Origin: Lineus longissimus
Taxonomy: Eukaryota > Nemertea > Pilidiophora > Heteronemertea > Lineidae
DNA length: 64,000 nucleotides
NCBI RefSeq assembly: GCF_910592395.1
Contig: NC_088323.1
Span: forward strand, 7,008,001 to 7,072,000
Direction of reading: 5' to 3'
The number at the start of each line of letters is the position of its first letter. The stretch's first letter is position 1. The notes below the pieces were generated by a model. It was not told the origin of the DNA. It ran no database searches and saw nothing but the letters and a program-made list of their open reading frames with translations. Positions 1-12,542 of the stretch are shown here, piece after piece. A program made the position numbers and the translations under genes.

Positions 1-1300
1 ATTCATCTCATAGAAACAAAGTTTAATTAGCCCGTTGGCAAGACAAATCGTGGCTTGTGCGGCCACATTGTCAGCCATTTGGGGAAACTTCAATTAAAGA
101 AGTGATCCTTGAAGCTGAAGTCAGTGGCACATTTTTACCAACTTTTCAAGCAAATTCACCTGCAAGAGTGGCACATCTAGTTTATTTTGAGATAATCTTG
201 GTGTTCCTTTGTAGGTGTCTTTCTAAAGAGTTACCGTGTATTCATCCGCTACTCGTCCGTACAGGTGCTAGTTCAGTGCTTGCAAAAGCTCAGTATTTTT
301 GAAGTACATGTAATGAGTTTTTGGTGCTAATGAGGAACAGGAAATCCAACATTTCTTAAGAACTACGGTTGGTGATTGCAAGGCGGATGAATACACAGAA
401 AATCTTTTTAAAATACTCGAAGAAACCGTTGGAAAATTAAATTTACTGAAGGATACTTCAAGGATACTTAACGTAACCTAAATGGGGATAACGTGCGTAT
501 TGTGCTTTTGACAACTGGGCCGTGAAGTCTACAAATTTGGAACCCTTACCCCCATCCTGCCGAAAGAACCCCTTCAAGTCGTCACATTCAATAACTGCAT
601 TAGTAGTGAAGCAGGCGGTTGACACTGCATCAAAAGGGAAGCAGTTTGATGACTGTTCGTTATTTTTCGCCCAGCACTGACTGCCATGTTGAAATCTGAG
701 GTGTCCTTGTCAACAAAGCTGAGCACTAAAACTCGCAAGGAAAATACCTTCATCCTACCTTCTTCTGAAACAAAGCATATCCTGCCTTTATTCGAATGGC
801 TTCCTTTTCCATGCACGTACCCTTTTTCCTACTCAGATGGCAGTCGTAGTTGCTACCATTCCGAAGGATGTTGATAGTTGAACATTTGACCATGAGAAAA
901 CAAACTAAAGCGCATTCACAGTTCGATCGAAGTTTAAACAACTCAACTGGTTGATTGACTAATATTCTGTCATTAATAAGTTTACTATATGTCGTAGACG
1001 GCATTGTCCCGCCACAGCGCTGCAGACTTGGTTCAAAATTATTAGGTGCCCGGCGTTGCCATCAAAATATGCTGTAGTTTTTCACCTCCCTGCGTTTGTT
1101 CATTGCGCAATTTCTTCACGAGCCTAAGTAAACAATATATATGAAGAAAGATTCACCAAGACCTGGGGTAGGTCAATCTCTTCATTTTCTGAAAATGTGT
1201 CCGCAAGCATAACTTTGAATGACATCATGACCTGGTTCACCACCCATGACGCCACTCAAGATCAGGCATAGCTTGGCACACCGATGCGACGTACTAATCA
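1..1300. other. Upstream intergenic DNA, little recognised
   Basis: No gene recognised. Small ORFs here have no family features. Bases about 440-526 (ending TTGACAACTGGGCC) look like a degraded reverse-strand copy of the MITE family at 1302-1431 and 2393-2551, sharing the TAACGT/GATAACGT inner words. The rest shows nothing I can name. Confidence 0.5.
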
Positions 1301-1301
1301 C

Positions 1302-1431
1302 GGCCCGGTTGTTCAAAACTAATTTTGTAACTTGACTTGATGTTATCTCCTTCAGTTAAGTCCATTGACTTAACGCCACGTTATGTTCACGCCAGCGTTA
1401 GTGACAAAATTTGTTTTTAAGGAACCGGGCC
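1302..1431. mobile_element. MITE, GGCCCGGTT terminal inverted repeats
   Basis: A 130-bp element with ends GGCCCGGTT and AACCGGGCC; the inner 28-base arms remain partly complementary (…AAATTTTGT against ACAAAATTT…). It has no coding capacity. Related copies occur at 2393-2551 and, as fragments, near 440-526 and 43624-43680. The family of origin is not clear. Confidence 0.6.
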
Positions 1432-1433
1432 CA

Positions 1434-2340
1434 GATAGTAGTATAAATGACCCCATCGTGGTCAAATCAAGAACCTGGATCGAACCGAAATTGGCAGTCG
1501 GAGGTCATCTGGGCAGGGGGGTGGGGGGGGGGGGGGTGGTGCTCGTTTAACTTGCTGGCAGGGCCTATCATAATTTATGAGAGAGAGGTCGCACGTACTT
1601 TTGACGCTTTTAGTTTTGGTCCCCTAGTCGAGAACAGGATCCGACCGAAATCGCTGTCAGTGTTTATCTCGTTCGTGTGTAGAAAGTTTCGTGCCACTGT
1701 TTTTGAGAATTGTTCACGGACGACGATAAAAAATCCCCTGTTGCCAAATTTTTGTGACGCTAAAATGGCCGCCATGTTGGATTTCAAAAGTGACACTTTT
1801 TCGCCTATATTTTGAAATCTACTGCAGTGAGGAACCTAATTCCAACGCCTACCCCTGGGTTATTGGGTGTGACCAATCGAATGGAACGATCGAAATCGAC
1901 CAGGGCCAGATGGCCATCATATTGGATTTCAAAATGGCCGCCCGAAAAATGCGGTTTATGCTATATCTCGAGAATCATCAGAGGTAAATGCTCAATTTCA
2001 ATGCCTGTATCCATCTTGCTGAATCCAACCAATCATAGACTCGAGAAACAGGCCAAAATGGGCAAATCATATAGTTTATGTGTCACTTATATATATGTAA
2101 GAAAAATTATGCCTTTGTATCCAGATGAAACCTCAGTATCGCCGACTGTCTCCCATGAAAAATCAATGAGTAATCGTTTTCATAATGAAATGTATTGAGC
2201 TTTATTGAATCAGAGTCGATACAAAGGCCTACATCTATAGAAAGAGTCTGATTGATTAATGATTGATTGAAGTCGCAATCGCTCCTTTAGGATATTATAT
2301 AGCATTGAATAACTACATGTAATTTCAATGTGAGGTTGGA
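1434..2340. repeat. Dispersed-repeat-like segment with ATGGCCGCC...TTGGATTTC words
   Basis: Two diverged blocks share 'cc[ga]aaatc', 'atggcc[ga]', 'TTGGATTTC' and 'AAAATGGCCGCC' words (1763-1790 and 1909-1945). Frames are open for about 120 codons in places, but composition and overlap in several frames suggest repeat DNA rather than a gene. A G-rich run (1517-1539) could form a quadruplex or simply be a slippage tract. Confidence 0.35.
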
Positions 2341-2392
2341 TTTTTTGGGGGGGGGGGGGGTTGCCCTTAATACTACTTTAGTTTAAAGGTCA

Positions 2393-2551
2393 GGGCCGGT
2401 TGTTCAAAAGCACATAAGTCACGTTATCCCTAACGGTTACGTTAAGTATCCTCAAGGACGTTATCTCTTTCAGTTACACCCATTAAAATTTTCACGTTAA
2501 GACTAAACGGCGCCGTTAAAGCTAACGTGGTTTTAAGCAACTCAGCCCTGG
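2393..2551. mobile_element. MITE, second copy of the GGGCCGGTTGTTCAAAA family
   Basis: Starts AGGGCCGGTTGTTCAAAA and ends TTTTAAGCAACTCAGCCCTGG, an imperfect inverted repeat. The interior has TAACGT and ACGTTA words on both strands. It is non-coding and diverged from the 1302 copy. Confidence 0.5.
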
Positions 2552-2722
2552 CGTAAAAAGTCGTAAAAAGTTTGAAATTGTAATTGAATCGAAACTTTCC
2601 TGTTGGGGAATGCGCAAATACTACTAAACAGAAATTTCAGCATTGCCGTTGTAAGAACTTGTGCAACTCTTGCAATTAATGGTAGGCGATCAAATGTAGG
2701 GAACAACATAACAAAAACATGG

Positions 2723-2878
2723 CCTGTTCGTAATCAACAAAATAGTATCCTATTGAATTTTTCTCATCGCATCAACATGTATTTACGCACGATGCATCGT
2801 GCACCTGTTCGTAATCAACAAAATAGTATCCTATTGAATTTTTCTAATCGCATCAACATGTATTTACGCACGATGCAT
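2723..2878. repeat. 75-bp direct duplication, period 81
   Basis: Bases 2723-2797 and 2804-2878 are the same except for one base (CTCATCGC against CTAATCGC). A six-base spacer separates them. A tetranucleotide tract (AAAT then GAAT, 2919-2948) follows. The near-identity indicates a recent local duplication. Confidence 0.85.
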
Positions 2879-2972
2879 GAAATGCCACCTCATTTTCAAT
2901 TGTACTCTTAACGTGTACGAATAAATAAATAAATGAATGAATGAATAAAAATTACTCGCTAGACTGCCTAGA

Positions 2973-3465
2973 ATGGGTATTCGAAAAAGCTGGATCACTG
3001 AACTGATGGATTTACTGGATTCTGACTCATGGATCACCACCGCCTGGATGGATTGCCCAATTCCCAAATCCCTAACGTTTCCCATCATGTGCTTCAAGTG
3101 CACAGACTGCCACTGCAGTCTCAGACTCAGCAGTCTCAGACTCTTCAACGGGCGCTTACCGGCAGTTCTACAAAGCTGACAGAAGGTTTGTATTGTAGCT
3201 GAATAATTTCCGAAGTCAATGTGTGAATGATTATGTAGCCTACTTGAGTCGGGGCATTCAATTAGACAGTTGTGATAATGACAGCATTGAGCTGAGTATT
3301 GCAACATGCACGGTAGGCTGCACTAGACATAACAACATCCAGTGGCAGCTACAACAGCCATTTTCCGAACGATTCCCAATCCAGGCGGTGGTTATCCATG
3401 AGTCACGATTCAGTGAATCCAGCAGTCCAGCGATCCAGCTTTTTCGAATACCCGTCCAGAATATC
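2973..3465. mobile_element. Foldback-type element with ~85-bp inverted arms
   Basis: The left arm (2973-3062, beginning GGTATTCGAAAAAGCTGG) is the reverse complement, with mismatches, of the right arm (about 3377-3456, ending CCAGCTTTTTCGAATACC). The 310-bp interior has local CAGTCTCAGACT repeats and no coding sequence. A further CGAATACC lies just right (3472), suggesting nested or partial copies. It looks like a non-autonomous DNA element. Confidence 0.65.
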
Positions 3466-4034
3466 ATATCCGAATACCAGATGCAGAATCACCAATCATT
3501 GTCAAATTATCATATAAATGGCTTAGAAACTTGTCTCGTCCTATCAGCGCGAGACAAGACCACTAATGAATATTCATAGGTTGGAGGGTCGAGGCCTATC
3601 AATTAGACGAGTGCATGTTTTTTAACTCTTAAGTACATATTTGGAGAGGTATTGAAAAAATATTTGTTGTGGCAAGTCTACAGATATAAAGAAATTATTT
3701 GATGAAAAAATTAATTTCGAATTTTGCTAATTGGGTAATAGGGGGCGTGTTTTGAGTTTTTTTCTGCCAGTTGGCTGAAAAGAGTGGAAATATCAAAGTC
3801 TGTCTAATTCAAAAAATTTCCGTGGTCAATCACCAGTTTATTTTTCACCATTTACTTGCCCGACTGTCCGGAATAACATAATCTAAATTTCAGATTCACA
3901 ACCCCACGCATTATTTGATGCGTCGCGGTCAAACATTGACAATTTAACTGCTAAAAGGCTTGCCTCGCGCGCCTCCCTGCGAGATCTCCTGTTTAAATAC
4001 TTCGGTGGTCGATCGCACTGATGCCCTCTGCGAT
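3466..4034. other. Unassigned AT-rich stretch
   Basis: No ORF, repeat or element recognised. Confidence 0.4.
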
Positions 4035-4104
4035 TTAAGCAAAATCGGCGTTCAGTGTTTCAACAAAATAGACAGATATACAGACACCATGACTTTTTAA
4101 TAGT

Positions 4105-4407
4105 CTTTCCAAGATCCTCCCAAGATTATACACAACAAGCCATCGATGGAAAAAGATGAAAAAGACGGGAGATAAAACAATGCCCTGCAGACTAAAACAC
4201 CATCTGTTCCACAAGTTTGGAATCGGAGAGAGTGACATCTGCCTCTGCAATTCCGAACCGATGACTGTCAGCCAAATCCTGTCCAAGTGCCCTGACCTAG
4301 CAGCCCTAAGGGAGGAGATCAGGCCATCGGGAACCTCCATAGTTGTACGGCAGGACCAGCTTAGGCAGACGACGGCGTACATCGCTGGGACGGGACTGAC
4401 CATCTAA
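4105..4407 (+). pseudogene. Non-LTR retrotransposon ORF2 C-terminal fragment
   Basis: A frame open upstream of 4156 (…PRLYTTSHRWKK) runs to a stop at 4405-4407. It contains FGIGESDICLCNSEPMTVSQ then ILSKCPDLAALREEIRP, the Cys-x-Cys…His/Gln-I-L…Cys-Pro signature found after the reverse-transcriptase domain in jockey/I-like elements, and ends RQTTAYIAGTGLTI, like the terminus of such ORFs. The RT catalytic domain is absent, so this is a 5'-truncated dead copy. Clade not resolved. It lies 700 bp upstream of the PLXDC start codon. Confidence 0.65.
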
Positions 4408-5014
4408 GAGAGAACGAAGGAGAAGAAACAATGTCTTGTCCAATGTCGACAGTAAGAAGACAATTCAAATTTTGGATACTTGCCAATTTGCTTGGGGGAT
4501 GTACGATGTACCATGCGCCTAAAAAAAGTAAAAATGTTATACATTTTTTGTTCTGAATAGCCTAACCCCCATATTTAGCAACCAGAAATACACCAAATTT
4601 CGACCACGTGTTGCTTCGATCAATACACTTTGCCTTACATCTTTTTCTGGCCCCAGTTGCACAGTTTTTGATGATTCAGCACACGAATAGGGACCGAAAT
4701 ATGTCATGGAACTTTTTTGCCTATGTCTCATGCTGTAATAATGCATCCCTCTTTGGGTGGTGCAGCACGGAGGTCTTGTTTGCTCTGACAAGGGACGTAG
4801 CCTGCATGTAACACCACTCTCAGAACATAAAAACAAACACGGTGGATTATCCATTACAATGACCTCAGTGTTTAATCAGTGACCAACGACACCCAAACCA
4901 ACTAAACAATGAGACTCTGGGAATTACATAATTCTCGAGATTCGCGATGCCGCGTCAGCGCCACCACGCGGGGCCTAATGGTATTTGGCTAACTTTTCAT
5001 GAATTTCAGTTCCT
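4408..5014. other. Region upstream of PLXDC exon 1
   Basis: No gene recognised. It should contain the promoter of the PLXDC gene, but no TATA box or other core element could be assigned by eye. Confidence 0.35.
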
Positions 5015-5112
5015 TTCGTTCGCTAGAGATGGCCTCACAATCGTTTACGATGCCAGCGACGTCTTCCTTATGAATGTGAAACTAAAAACAACATATTAGG
5101 CAAGATGGCCGC
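5015..5112 (+). promoter_or_regulatory. Putative 5' UTR / start region with YY1-like motif over the ATG
   Basis: The bases CAAGATGGCCGC at 5101-5112 cover the initiation codon and match the YY1 consensus (AAGATGGCGGC) except for one base. In animals such sites often sit just downstream of TATA-less start sites and include the start codon. No TATA box was found at a convincing distance. The preceding 100 bases are locally richer in CpG (for example GCGATGCCGCGTCAGCG near 4943). The transcription start itself cannot be placed by eye. Confidence 0.4.
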
Positions 5113-5192
5113 GAGAAATTTATCACAGGGATTTTATCTGATCGGATTAATTGTTCTGTACACGATTATTCAGGCTCTGGGATTAACGAAAG
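5105..5192 (+). CDS. PLXDC: PLXDC exon 1: signal peptide
   Basis: ATG at 5105 opens 29 codons plus one base. The peptide starts MAARNLSQG and has a hydrophobic core (residues 10-22, FYLIGLIVLYTII) followed by QALG, a good signal-peptidase context after A24 or G26. The exon ends AAAG at 5192 against a GTAGGG donor (5193), giving phase 1, which fits the microexon and exon 3. It is too short to show up as a long ORF. The assignment to this gene rests on phase match, signal-peptide character and lack of any competing gene; the distance to exon 3 (53 kb) means it needs transcript support. Confidence 0.75.
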
Positions 5193-8100
5193 GTAGGGGG
5201 AATTATGTAAAATTATATTCTTCCAATCACCAGCTGAAAAAATTCAGATTTGTTTTGTAGTTCACTATATTTTCGAACTTTAAGGTTGCGATTTGACAAC
5301 CACTGGCCTTGTATAATGACTAATGTACAGTGTCGTGTATAATGATACAATGTATACACTTGAGGATATGTGCTTACAGTGAGGGGGGGGGGGGGTTGAT
5401 AGGATTGTCTCTTTAGGTAACACACTGGTGAATTAGATTTCCTCTATAGCCTATACTGCCTTATTTATACTGACAGGGCTGTCCTAACTGACTCTGGAGG
5501 AGGAGGGGGACGATTTCGAATTCGATCAACACAGTGATGTTATGTCGTGTATAGATAAATCTTTAATTAAAGGCCTATGTCAATGGTTTACTTTGGTAGT
5601 TGTTTCCATAACAATGACGTATGCCCCTGCCCAGGGTTGCCGTTTTTGACAGATTTGCGACAAGTGAAACAATACACACCTTCAACCTTGTGGTATGACA
5701 AACCCAGTGTACACGCAGCCAAAATTATCACGCAGCATTTGGGAAAGATCTTACTGGCACTTATTGTATACAAGTAACATGCAAGCATGTGTGTTGGCTT
5801 TTTCTCAGGGTTTTGTGTCTGGCATCAACATTGTAGGAGTGAAAAAACCCTGGATCTTAGGATGTGAAAACAAGGCAATGTGAGCTCTACTCCTTGGATA
5901 CCACCAATCGCTCTGGACATCACCAATCATTGTAAACAAGGCTCTGTGTGCTCTAGTCTCTGGACATCACCAATCATTGTAAACAAGGCTCTGTGTGCTC
6001 TAGTCTCTGGACATCACCAATCATTGTAAACAAGGCTCTGTGTGCTCTAGTCTCTGGACATCACCAATCATTGTAAACAAGGCTGTGTGCTCTAGTCTCT
6101 GGACATCACCAATCATTGTAAACAAGGCTCTGTGTGCTCTAGTCTCTGGACATCACCAATCATTGTAAACAAGGCTCTGTGTGCTCTAGTCTCTGGACAT
6201 CACCAATCATTGTAAACAAGGCTCTGTGTGCTCTAGTCTCTGGACATCACCAATCATTGTAAACAAGGCTCTGTGTGCTGGACATCACCAATCATTGTAA
6301 ACAAGGCTCTGTGTGCTCTAGTCTCTGGACATCACCAATCATTGTAAACAAGGCTCTGTGTGCTCTAGTCTCTGGACATCACCAATCATTGTAAACAAGG
6401 CTCTGTGTGCTCTAGTCTCTGGACATCACCAATCATTGTAAACAAGGCTCTGTTTGCTCTAGTCTCTGGACATCACCAATCATTGTAAACAAGGCTCTGT
6501 GTGCTCTAGTCTCTGGACATCACCAATCATTGCAAACAAGGCTCTGTGTGCTCTAGTCTCTGGACATCACCAATCATTGCAAACAAGCCCCTACAATGGA
6601 TCAAAACGTTCTATAATTGATTACCATAATGTACAATATTTGCATTACCAAGAGCTGTAAGTGGTCGACAATGGTTTGGATACTTGCCATGTTGTTTTTG
6701 ATGCGGCGATGATGAGAATCGCTGTGATTCTCATATCAATATGCCCTCGGCTGTATTGAAGGCAAACAGTATGAATTAGTTTTGCTGTTTTTCATTATTC
6801 TCGTACAGAGAAATCAAATAGTCTGTTAACCCTAATTAACCAACCACACTTACTTGGTGCGGTCCTTGGCACCCAAAATTCGGATCATTAGAATAACCCT
6901 TTGCCGAAACCTCTGTTTGCAGGACACACTCTTTTAAGGACACTGATTATGGGCCGAAGCTGGTAATTTCTATATAATTTGACCTCTGTAATCAGGACAC
7001 CTCTCTGTTTGGGATGGCGTGGTGTCCCTAATAGAGAGGTTCTACTGTAAATAAAATGTCAATGCCAATTTGTATTGCTTGACATGTAAGGTACAGGAAA
7101 ATGAAAGTATATTTTCTAAAAAAGAAAAAAAGAAAAAATTTGAAAGACGTGTTTGAAAGGTCAGCTCTAAAAATACATTGACGTTGCACATAATCTTGCT
7201 AGAATTTAATAGAAAATGACGTCAATTGATTTGGAAAAAAATTCTTGCTAATAAGATGATTACATAGCTTAGCAAATCTTACGGTATTCTATAATCTACA
7301 AATGTACACATGACGCTGACACTTGCTGGCATTGAATTGACTCAGTTGTCATGGCGATGGGTGCACGCACTACATGGCAACATAATGGCGATATTAACAT
7401 TGTGATGTGTAAGACTATCTTTTGTCGCACTTGTCGTACGTGTGCGAGGAAGACGGTGTCCACCAGGTGTAGCAGTGTCTCTGTTCTTGGAGAATTGAGC
7501 CTCAGGGCCTGGGCACTTGAAAATGAGGGCTTGATAGCCCATGATAACACACATAAGGAATTCTTTCGCGTGGTTTGTCGGGGGGGGGGGGAGCATTTGT
7601 CTGTCAATTGAGGGGTGTTTGGGGCAATTGAGCTCTTATTTCATGTGCCATTGACCAGAGCCAGGTTTCCCAAAACCAGCATGAATTGAATATCTATAGG
7701 GTGAGCACAATGGCCCCTGGCCTTTTCATTGGAGTTTCCTGGGGCAGCCCCTTATTCCGATGTCTACAGCATGTCAGGCCAATACAATTGTCGTTAGAAA
7801 TGATCCACTGTAGCATGTTGGCTATTTAATGTAGAGTGAAACCTCCCTTAGCGGACACCTCTCTATTAAGGACGATACTCTCAGTCCCCAAGTGGTAGTT
7901 TCCATTCAATTTGACCTTTGTTATCAGAACACCTCTCTATTAAGGACAGCACTTGTCTGTCCCGGTGGTGTCCTTAATAGAGAGGTTCTACTGTATTATA
8001 CAAATCCTCTTGACACATGACTGTGTGACTGTTTTCATAAGCCTGGTATTTGGCACTGCCAGGCATGCAAAAGTTTGATTGGGTTCAATGGAGCAAGGCA

Positions 8101-11100
8101 CTGCCTGGCATGTCAGTGGTGCCATTAAAATGGCTTGGCGTAGTTGATGTCAGACATGATATTAAAGTGTTCTTAGGAGTTTTAAAAATTTTGTACGCAT
8201 TTTCGGGAGAAGAGACCGATGTTATCATTGAAAATGCATCCTAGTCGCAGAAATAGGCATACATGTAAATCTGAAAAGAGCATTATCTCACAAACATAAG
8301 GCCAGGGAAAATAATGGGTCACAATAATATGTTGCAGTTGTAAACACAATTTGAACTGCAGCACAACAGATCCAATCAGTCTTGTACATCATAAATCCCG
8401 TACAGCAAGATTCAACATTGGTGCGATATTGTCTGACGCCACTTTGAGAAATATCGCACCTCCGGGACTGAATGGTTTACGAAGCAATTAAAATACAAAG
8501 AAATCTCTGGGATCAGAAATCTCGCGGGAAATTAGCTGGAAGCCATTTTTGTTTCAGTGCAAGCTCGTTTACGATTGATGGATAAAACCCTGCCGAGGTC
8601 GAGATCGAGTGTTGTAAATTGTAAGGTGCAAGTACATGTATCCAATGTACAGTATACTAGAAACTCCATTAATGGACACCTCTCTATTAAGGACAACCTC
8701 TCTTTTAAGGACACTAGTTCTGGTCCCAAATTGGTTTTTTCCATTCAATTTGATCTCTCTAGTCGGGACACCTCTCTATTAAGGACAGCACTTGTCAGTC
8801 ATGAGGGTGTCCTTAATATGGAGAGGTCCTGCTGTACATGTAAACATTAGGCCTGGCAAAAGGAGGTTCAGAAAAACAAACTGTTAGTGTTGACACAAGG
8901 CTGGAGTGGTTCTTGCAGAAGTAGGTTAAGGGTTGTCCAAAAGCACACCATTTTGGCTAGAAATTGAAATCCTAAAGCTATACACCTTTCTAGAAATGGG
9001 GCGCTGAGTGTCCGAAATAATGATGTCATAAGGGGAAACTAGGCCTTATGGTGGAGGGACAAAGGAGATAGTCATGGTTGACCAACACACTTGAGTGCCT
9101 TTAATGACGGACAAGGGGGAAAAAGTTAGTTCCAATGCAAGCCACCAATTTCGGGAAGCATGTTTTGAACTCCTACAAAATGCAGTGAATGCCCATTTAA
9201 AACTGGGAGGCTGTTTTCTTGAAAACAAAGAACAGACTTCCACCCTTTGATTCATATTGAAAGAGTTTCTAATTGCCGTTCAAGCCTAAATGACACCATC
9301 GAGGATTCCCCGAGTTTGCTTAGAACTGAGAACCGTTGATTGTTACTTATTTTCCATTGTTTTTCAAGCAGACATCTCTCACGACCACCTCCTAGATTCT
9401 CAAATCAAAAATGAGGCAAATGAACATTTGACGAGTAGAAAATGCAAAGTGCTACAGATAAACATTATGGCGGTGACTGTGGACATGGCACTTTTGTGCT
9501 ATGAACACATGAGCTCCGAGATCGAAAAAATCCGTCAAGCCCATCTGGTTATTAAAACTAGGCACACGCGCAGTAGTTTGCACTTGGTGCCATGGTGTGC
9601 TGCAGATAGCATAGCGCGACAGATCATTACCCCCCAGATCAATACGTTAATGCGTAGAGATCAATGCATTGTATTTATGAGTGTCCTTGTGTGTACATTA
9701 TGCCGTTTATTAACCCTTGAGGACCAGTTTATTTTGATTTAATTGTATTCACGCTGGAGCTAGTGGAATGCTTTAGCTGAAAACAGTTATCAGATCACTT
9801 AAAACTATATTACAGCTGACATGCATGCATAAAAACCCCAGCGGCCAAGTTTAAAAACACAAACGCCTGACCACCGACTGCACTTGTAACATGACAGACA
9901 CTGTCGGTATGGGTTGTCTCCCCAACACTACTGCTCGGGTGGTGCTCTCATTCTTCCCAAAACCGAGGCTGCCGCCTATGTTTCAGCACCGCCCTTGCGG
10001 TCATGGCGGTGTCTGGTGAGACAACCAATACCTCCAGTTCCGTATCAATGCCTTACACTAACGGTTTTAGTGAATGATTGGTTCAGAGGGAAGGTTCAGG
10101 AGAGTAAAACGAGAAGTTGTTCTCTCCTTAGGAGCATAATTGATTGGAATTTGAAGAAAAAAAGCATGCGGTATTTAGGGGGAACTGCCATTTTCGCTCT
10201 GGTGATCAATGAATTAAATGTCAATCAAGCAGCAAAGTATGATTACTGTTAAAACTGGTCAATGCTCACAACTATTTTATTTTCATGTTTTGGGAGGCAA
10301 ACATAAACACAAATCTCTTGAAAAATTCAACTTCAAAGCATAAAGAATTTTCTTCTGCAGGCACGGAATTCAGTCTACACAAATGAAAAATGAGCAAATT
10401 TGCAACATTTTAGCTTCGCGAACATTACCCGGTTTACATTATCGGGCCATTTGACACTCGATCTGGTGGTCTCAGTTCAAATTGACAATCCATGTTATGA
10501 ACTGCATTCCGTTTTCATCGTCATGCTTCATTCATGAGGCGGCCATTTGATCCAAGGTCGTTGAAAGGGGGAAGTGACTTGAGGACAATAAGGCACTTCA
10601 GTCGCATTACATGACGTGAATCATGAATCATCCATTTAGATGAGTGCCGATGTGCAATTAGGCCACGCCTTTTTGATAAGTTGGATTACGAAACTTCAGA
10701 TCCAAAACTGATGTTGGTGGGGCGGGAATAACCAAAAAAGAAGAAGTTTTTCTTCAATCTCAAAACCAATGTGGGGCGGAATAAAAAAATCTATTTGGGG
10801 CAGGGAAAATAAAATAAAAACATGCGTGTATTTTATTAATTTTAGTCTCAAATCATACCAGGGGACTCAAAAAAATAAAAATTGGTTGATGCCAACAACA
10901 TGTCAGTGCATTTCGCCCAGCCGACCAGTTGTCCTGACCACCTCCGGACATGAATCAGGAAAAAGGCCGAACGGTATGCCCCAATCCATCCATCACGGAA
11001 GACAAGCCACTGCCAAGCATGAGCAATGGACTGCAACAAATCGCAACAAACCAATTCGTATTCAATTATCTGTCCGCGTTTATCCCGCCATCCGAGAGCA

Positions 11101-12487
11101 TCACCTCAATTTCCAACATATCTGCAATATTCTGCCAGAGAAATTGAATTCCGCCTCGTATTGAGTCCATCATGTAACGTTTGGCTGAGAAATGATGATA
11201 TATTCTCAGTGGAGCACAAGAGGTGATGTCAATAGATATAAAAAAGACATATAAACATCGATTTTATGTCATGTTCAGACGATTCGTGCGTTATGTATTT
11301 GAACCCTGCTCCAGACAAGCCAAGGTCGTTACGTGTAAAATAGGCCACAGGGGCATGCTTTTGAGTTAGAACTTCTCTGCGGGTCAACCATGTCAACGTA
11401 GGGAAAGGGTTAAGCCGATAGAAATGCAAGTAATAAAACAATAAGTGCTGTAAACTTAACCTGATGGACATGACACCTACCAACAACACGTGCACAAGTT
11501 TTTTCACAAATACTTCCGTAAAAAAAAACCATTTCGAAAATTTTCTTTTCCGATTGGAAAAATCAAATCAAATTTTGTAATCCTTCAGAATTAAGATCGT
11601 GAAATTTAATATTTTACAACTTTTCACATGCAAAATAAACAGGCTCTGAAATTAACTCGCTTACAGAATGCATATGCATTTCATGCTCTGCAATGTGTAG
11701 ACAATCTATGGACATTGTTGGAGAGTGGAGTGTTGCGCACAGCATGCAATGTTATAAAGATCGTAAATTCAAATAAGCTGCAAATTACCATCAGAAGAGA
11801 CCAACTTAAGTCGCCACGTCTCAAATTTGCATATTCCAAATTAACGTGCTGGCATAGACAGATGAGGTCTCCTAGCCTTATTATCGCACATAATCATCAA
11901 GTGAATTTATGGAATTGTTGCCATGGTAACGCGACATGTTTTTGACCATGATACGTGCTATTAGCATTTTTTTTCCTGACAGCGAAATTTTTAACTGAAT
12001 TGACCTGTGCGATTTTGAACTCCATGGAGATGAGGTGATTACATCTTGACTAAACCATCATACTCCGGTGACAGCCAGTGCATGATTCCCTGACCAGTCC
12101 TTTCTGAAACGATCAAAGCCTACAAGGATCAGTCTGGGGTTCCTTATTCAGCTCTTAACATGCTCAATATGAGCAGGAATGGCGTTTCTCAAAGGGACAG
12201 CTTGGCGTAGGATTCCCTTGGCCAGGAGGATAGTTCTCCTGCTTGACACCATGCACTGATACACATGTTGTATCGCAATAATGCTGATCTTTGATAAGGA
12301 TTCTCACCAGTATTGCGAGGCAGTTTAGGACTGAATGTTGTGCAGGCCTAGAGCTCTGCTCCCCACTCTGGTGCCTTGTTGAATTGCAGTTCAATTTTTA
12401 TTCAATTATCCTGCTTGGAGAAGTCAGAGAACAGTTGGAAGCCATTTTTGGCTCACCGTAAGGGGAGTCTATACGATAGCGCTGTGT

Positions 12488-12542
<55 letters not shown>

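Noticed and set aside
1447-2198. Overlapping ORFs of 122 and 128 codons
   Set aside because: They lie in repeat-like DNA with a G-run and recurring ATGGCCGCC/TTGGATTTC words; no family match and several frames open at once.
5911-6587. Regular 47-bp repeats that might suggest a CRISPR array
   Set aside because: Units abut without unique spacers, and the setting is an animal intron with no cas genes.
9290-9742. 150-codon plus-strand ORF in intron 1
   Set aside because: No motif, signal peptide, splice support or family resemblance; length is within chance expectation for 64 kb.
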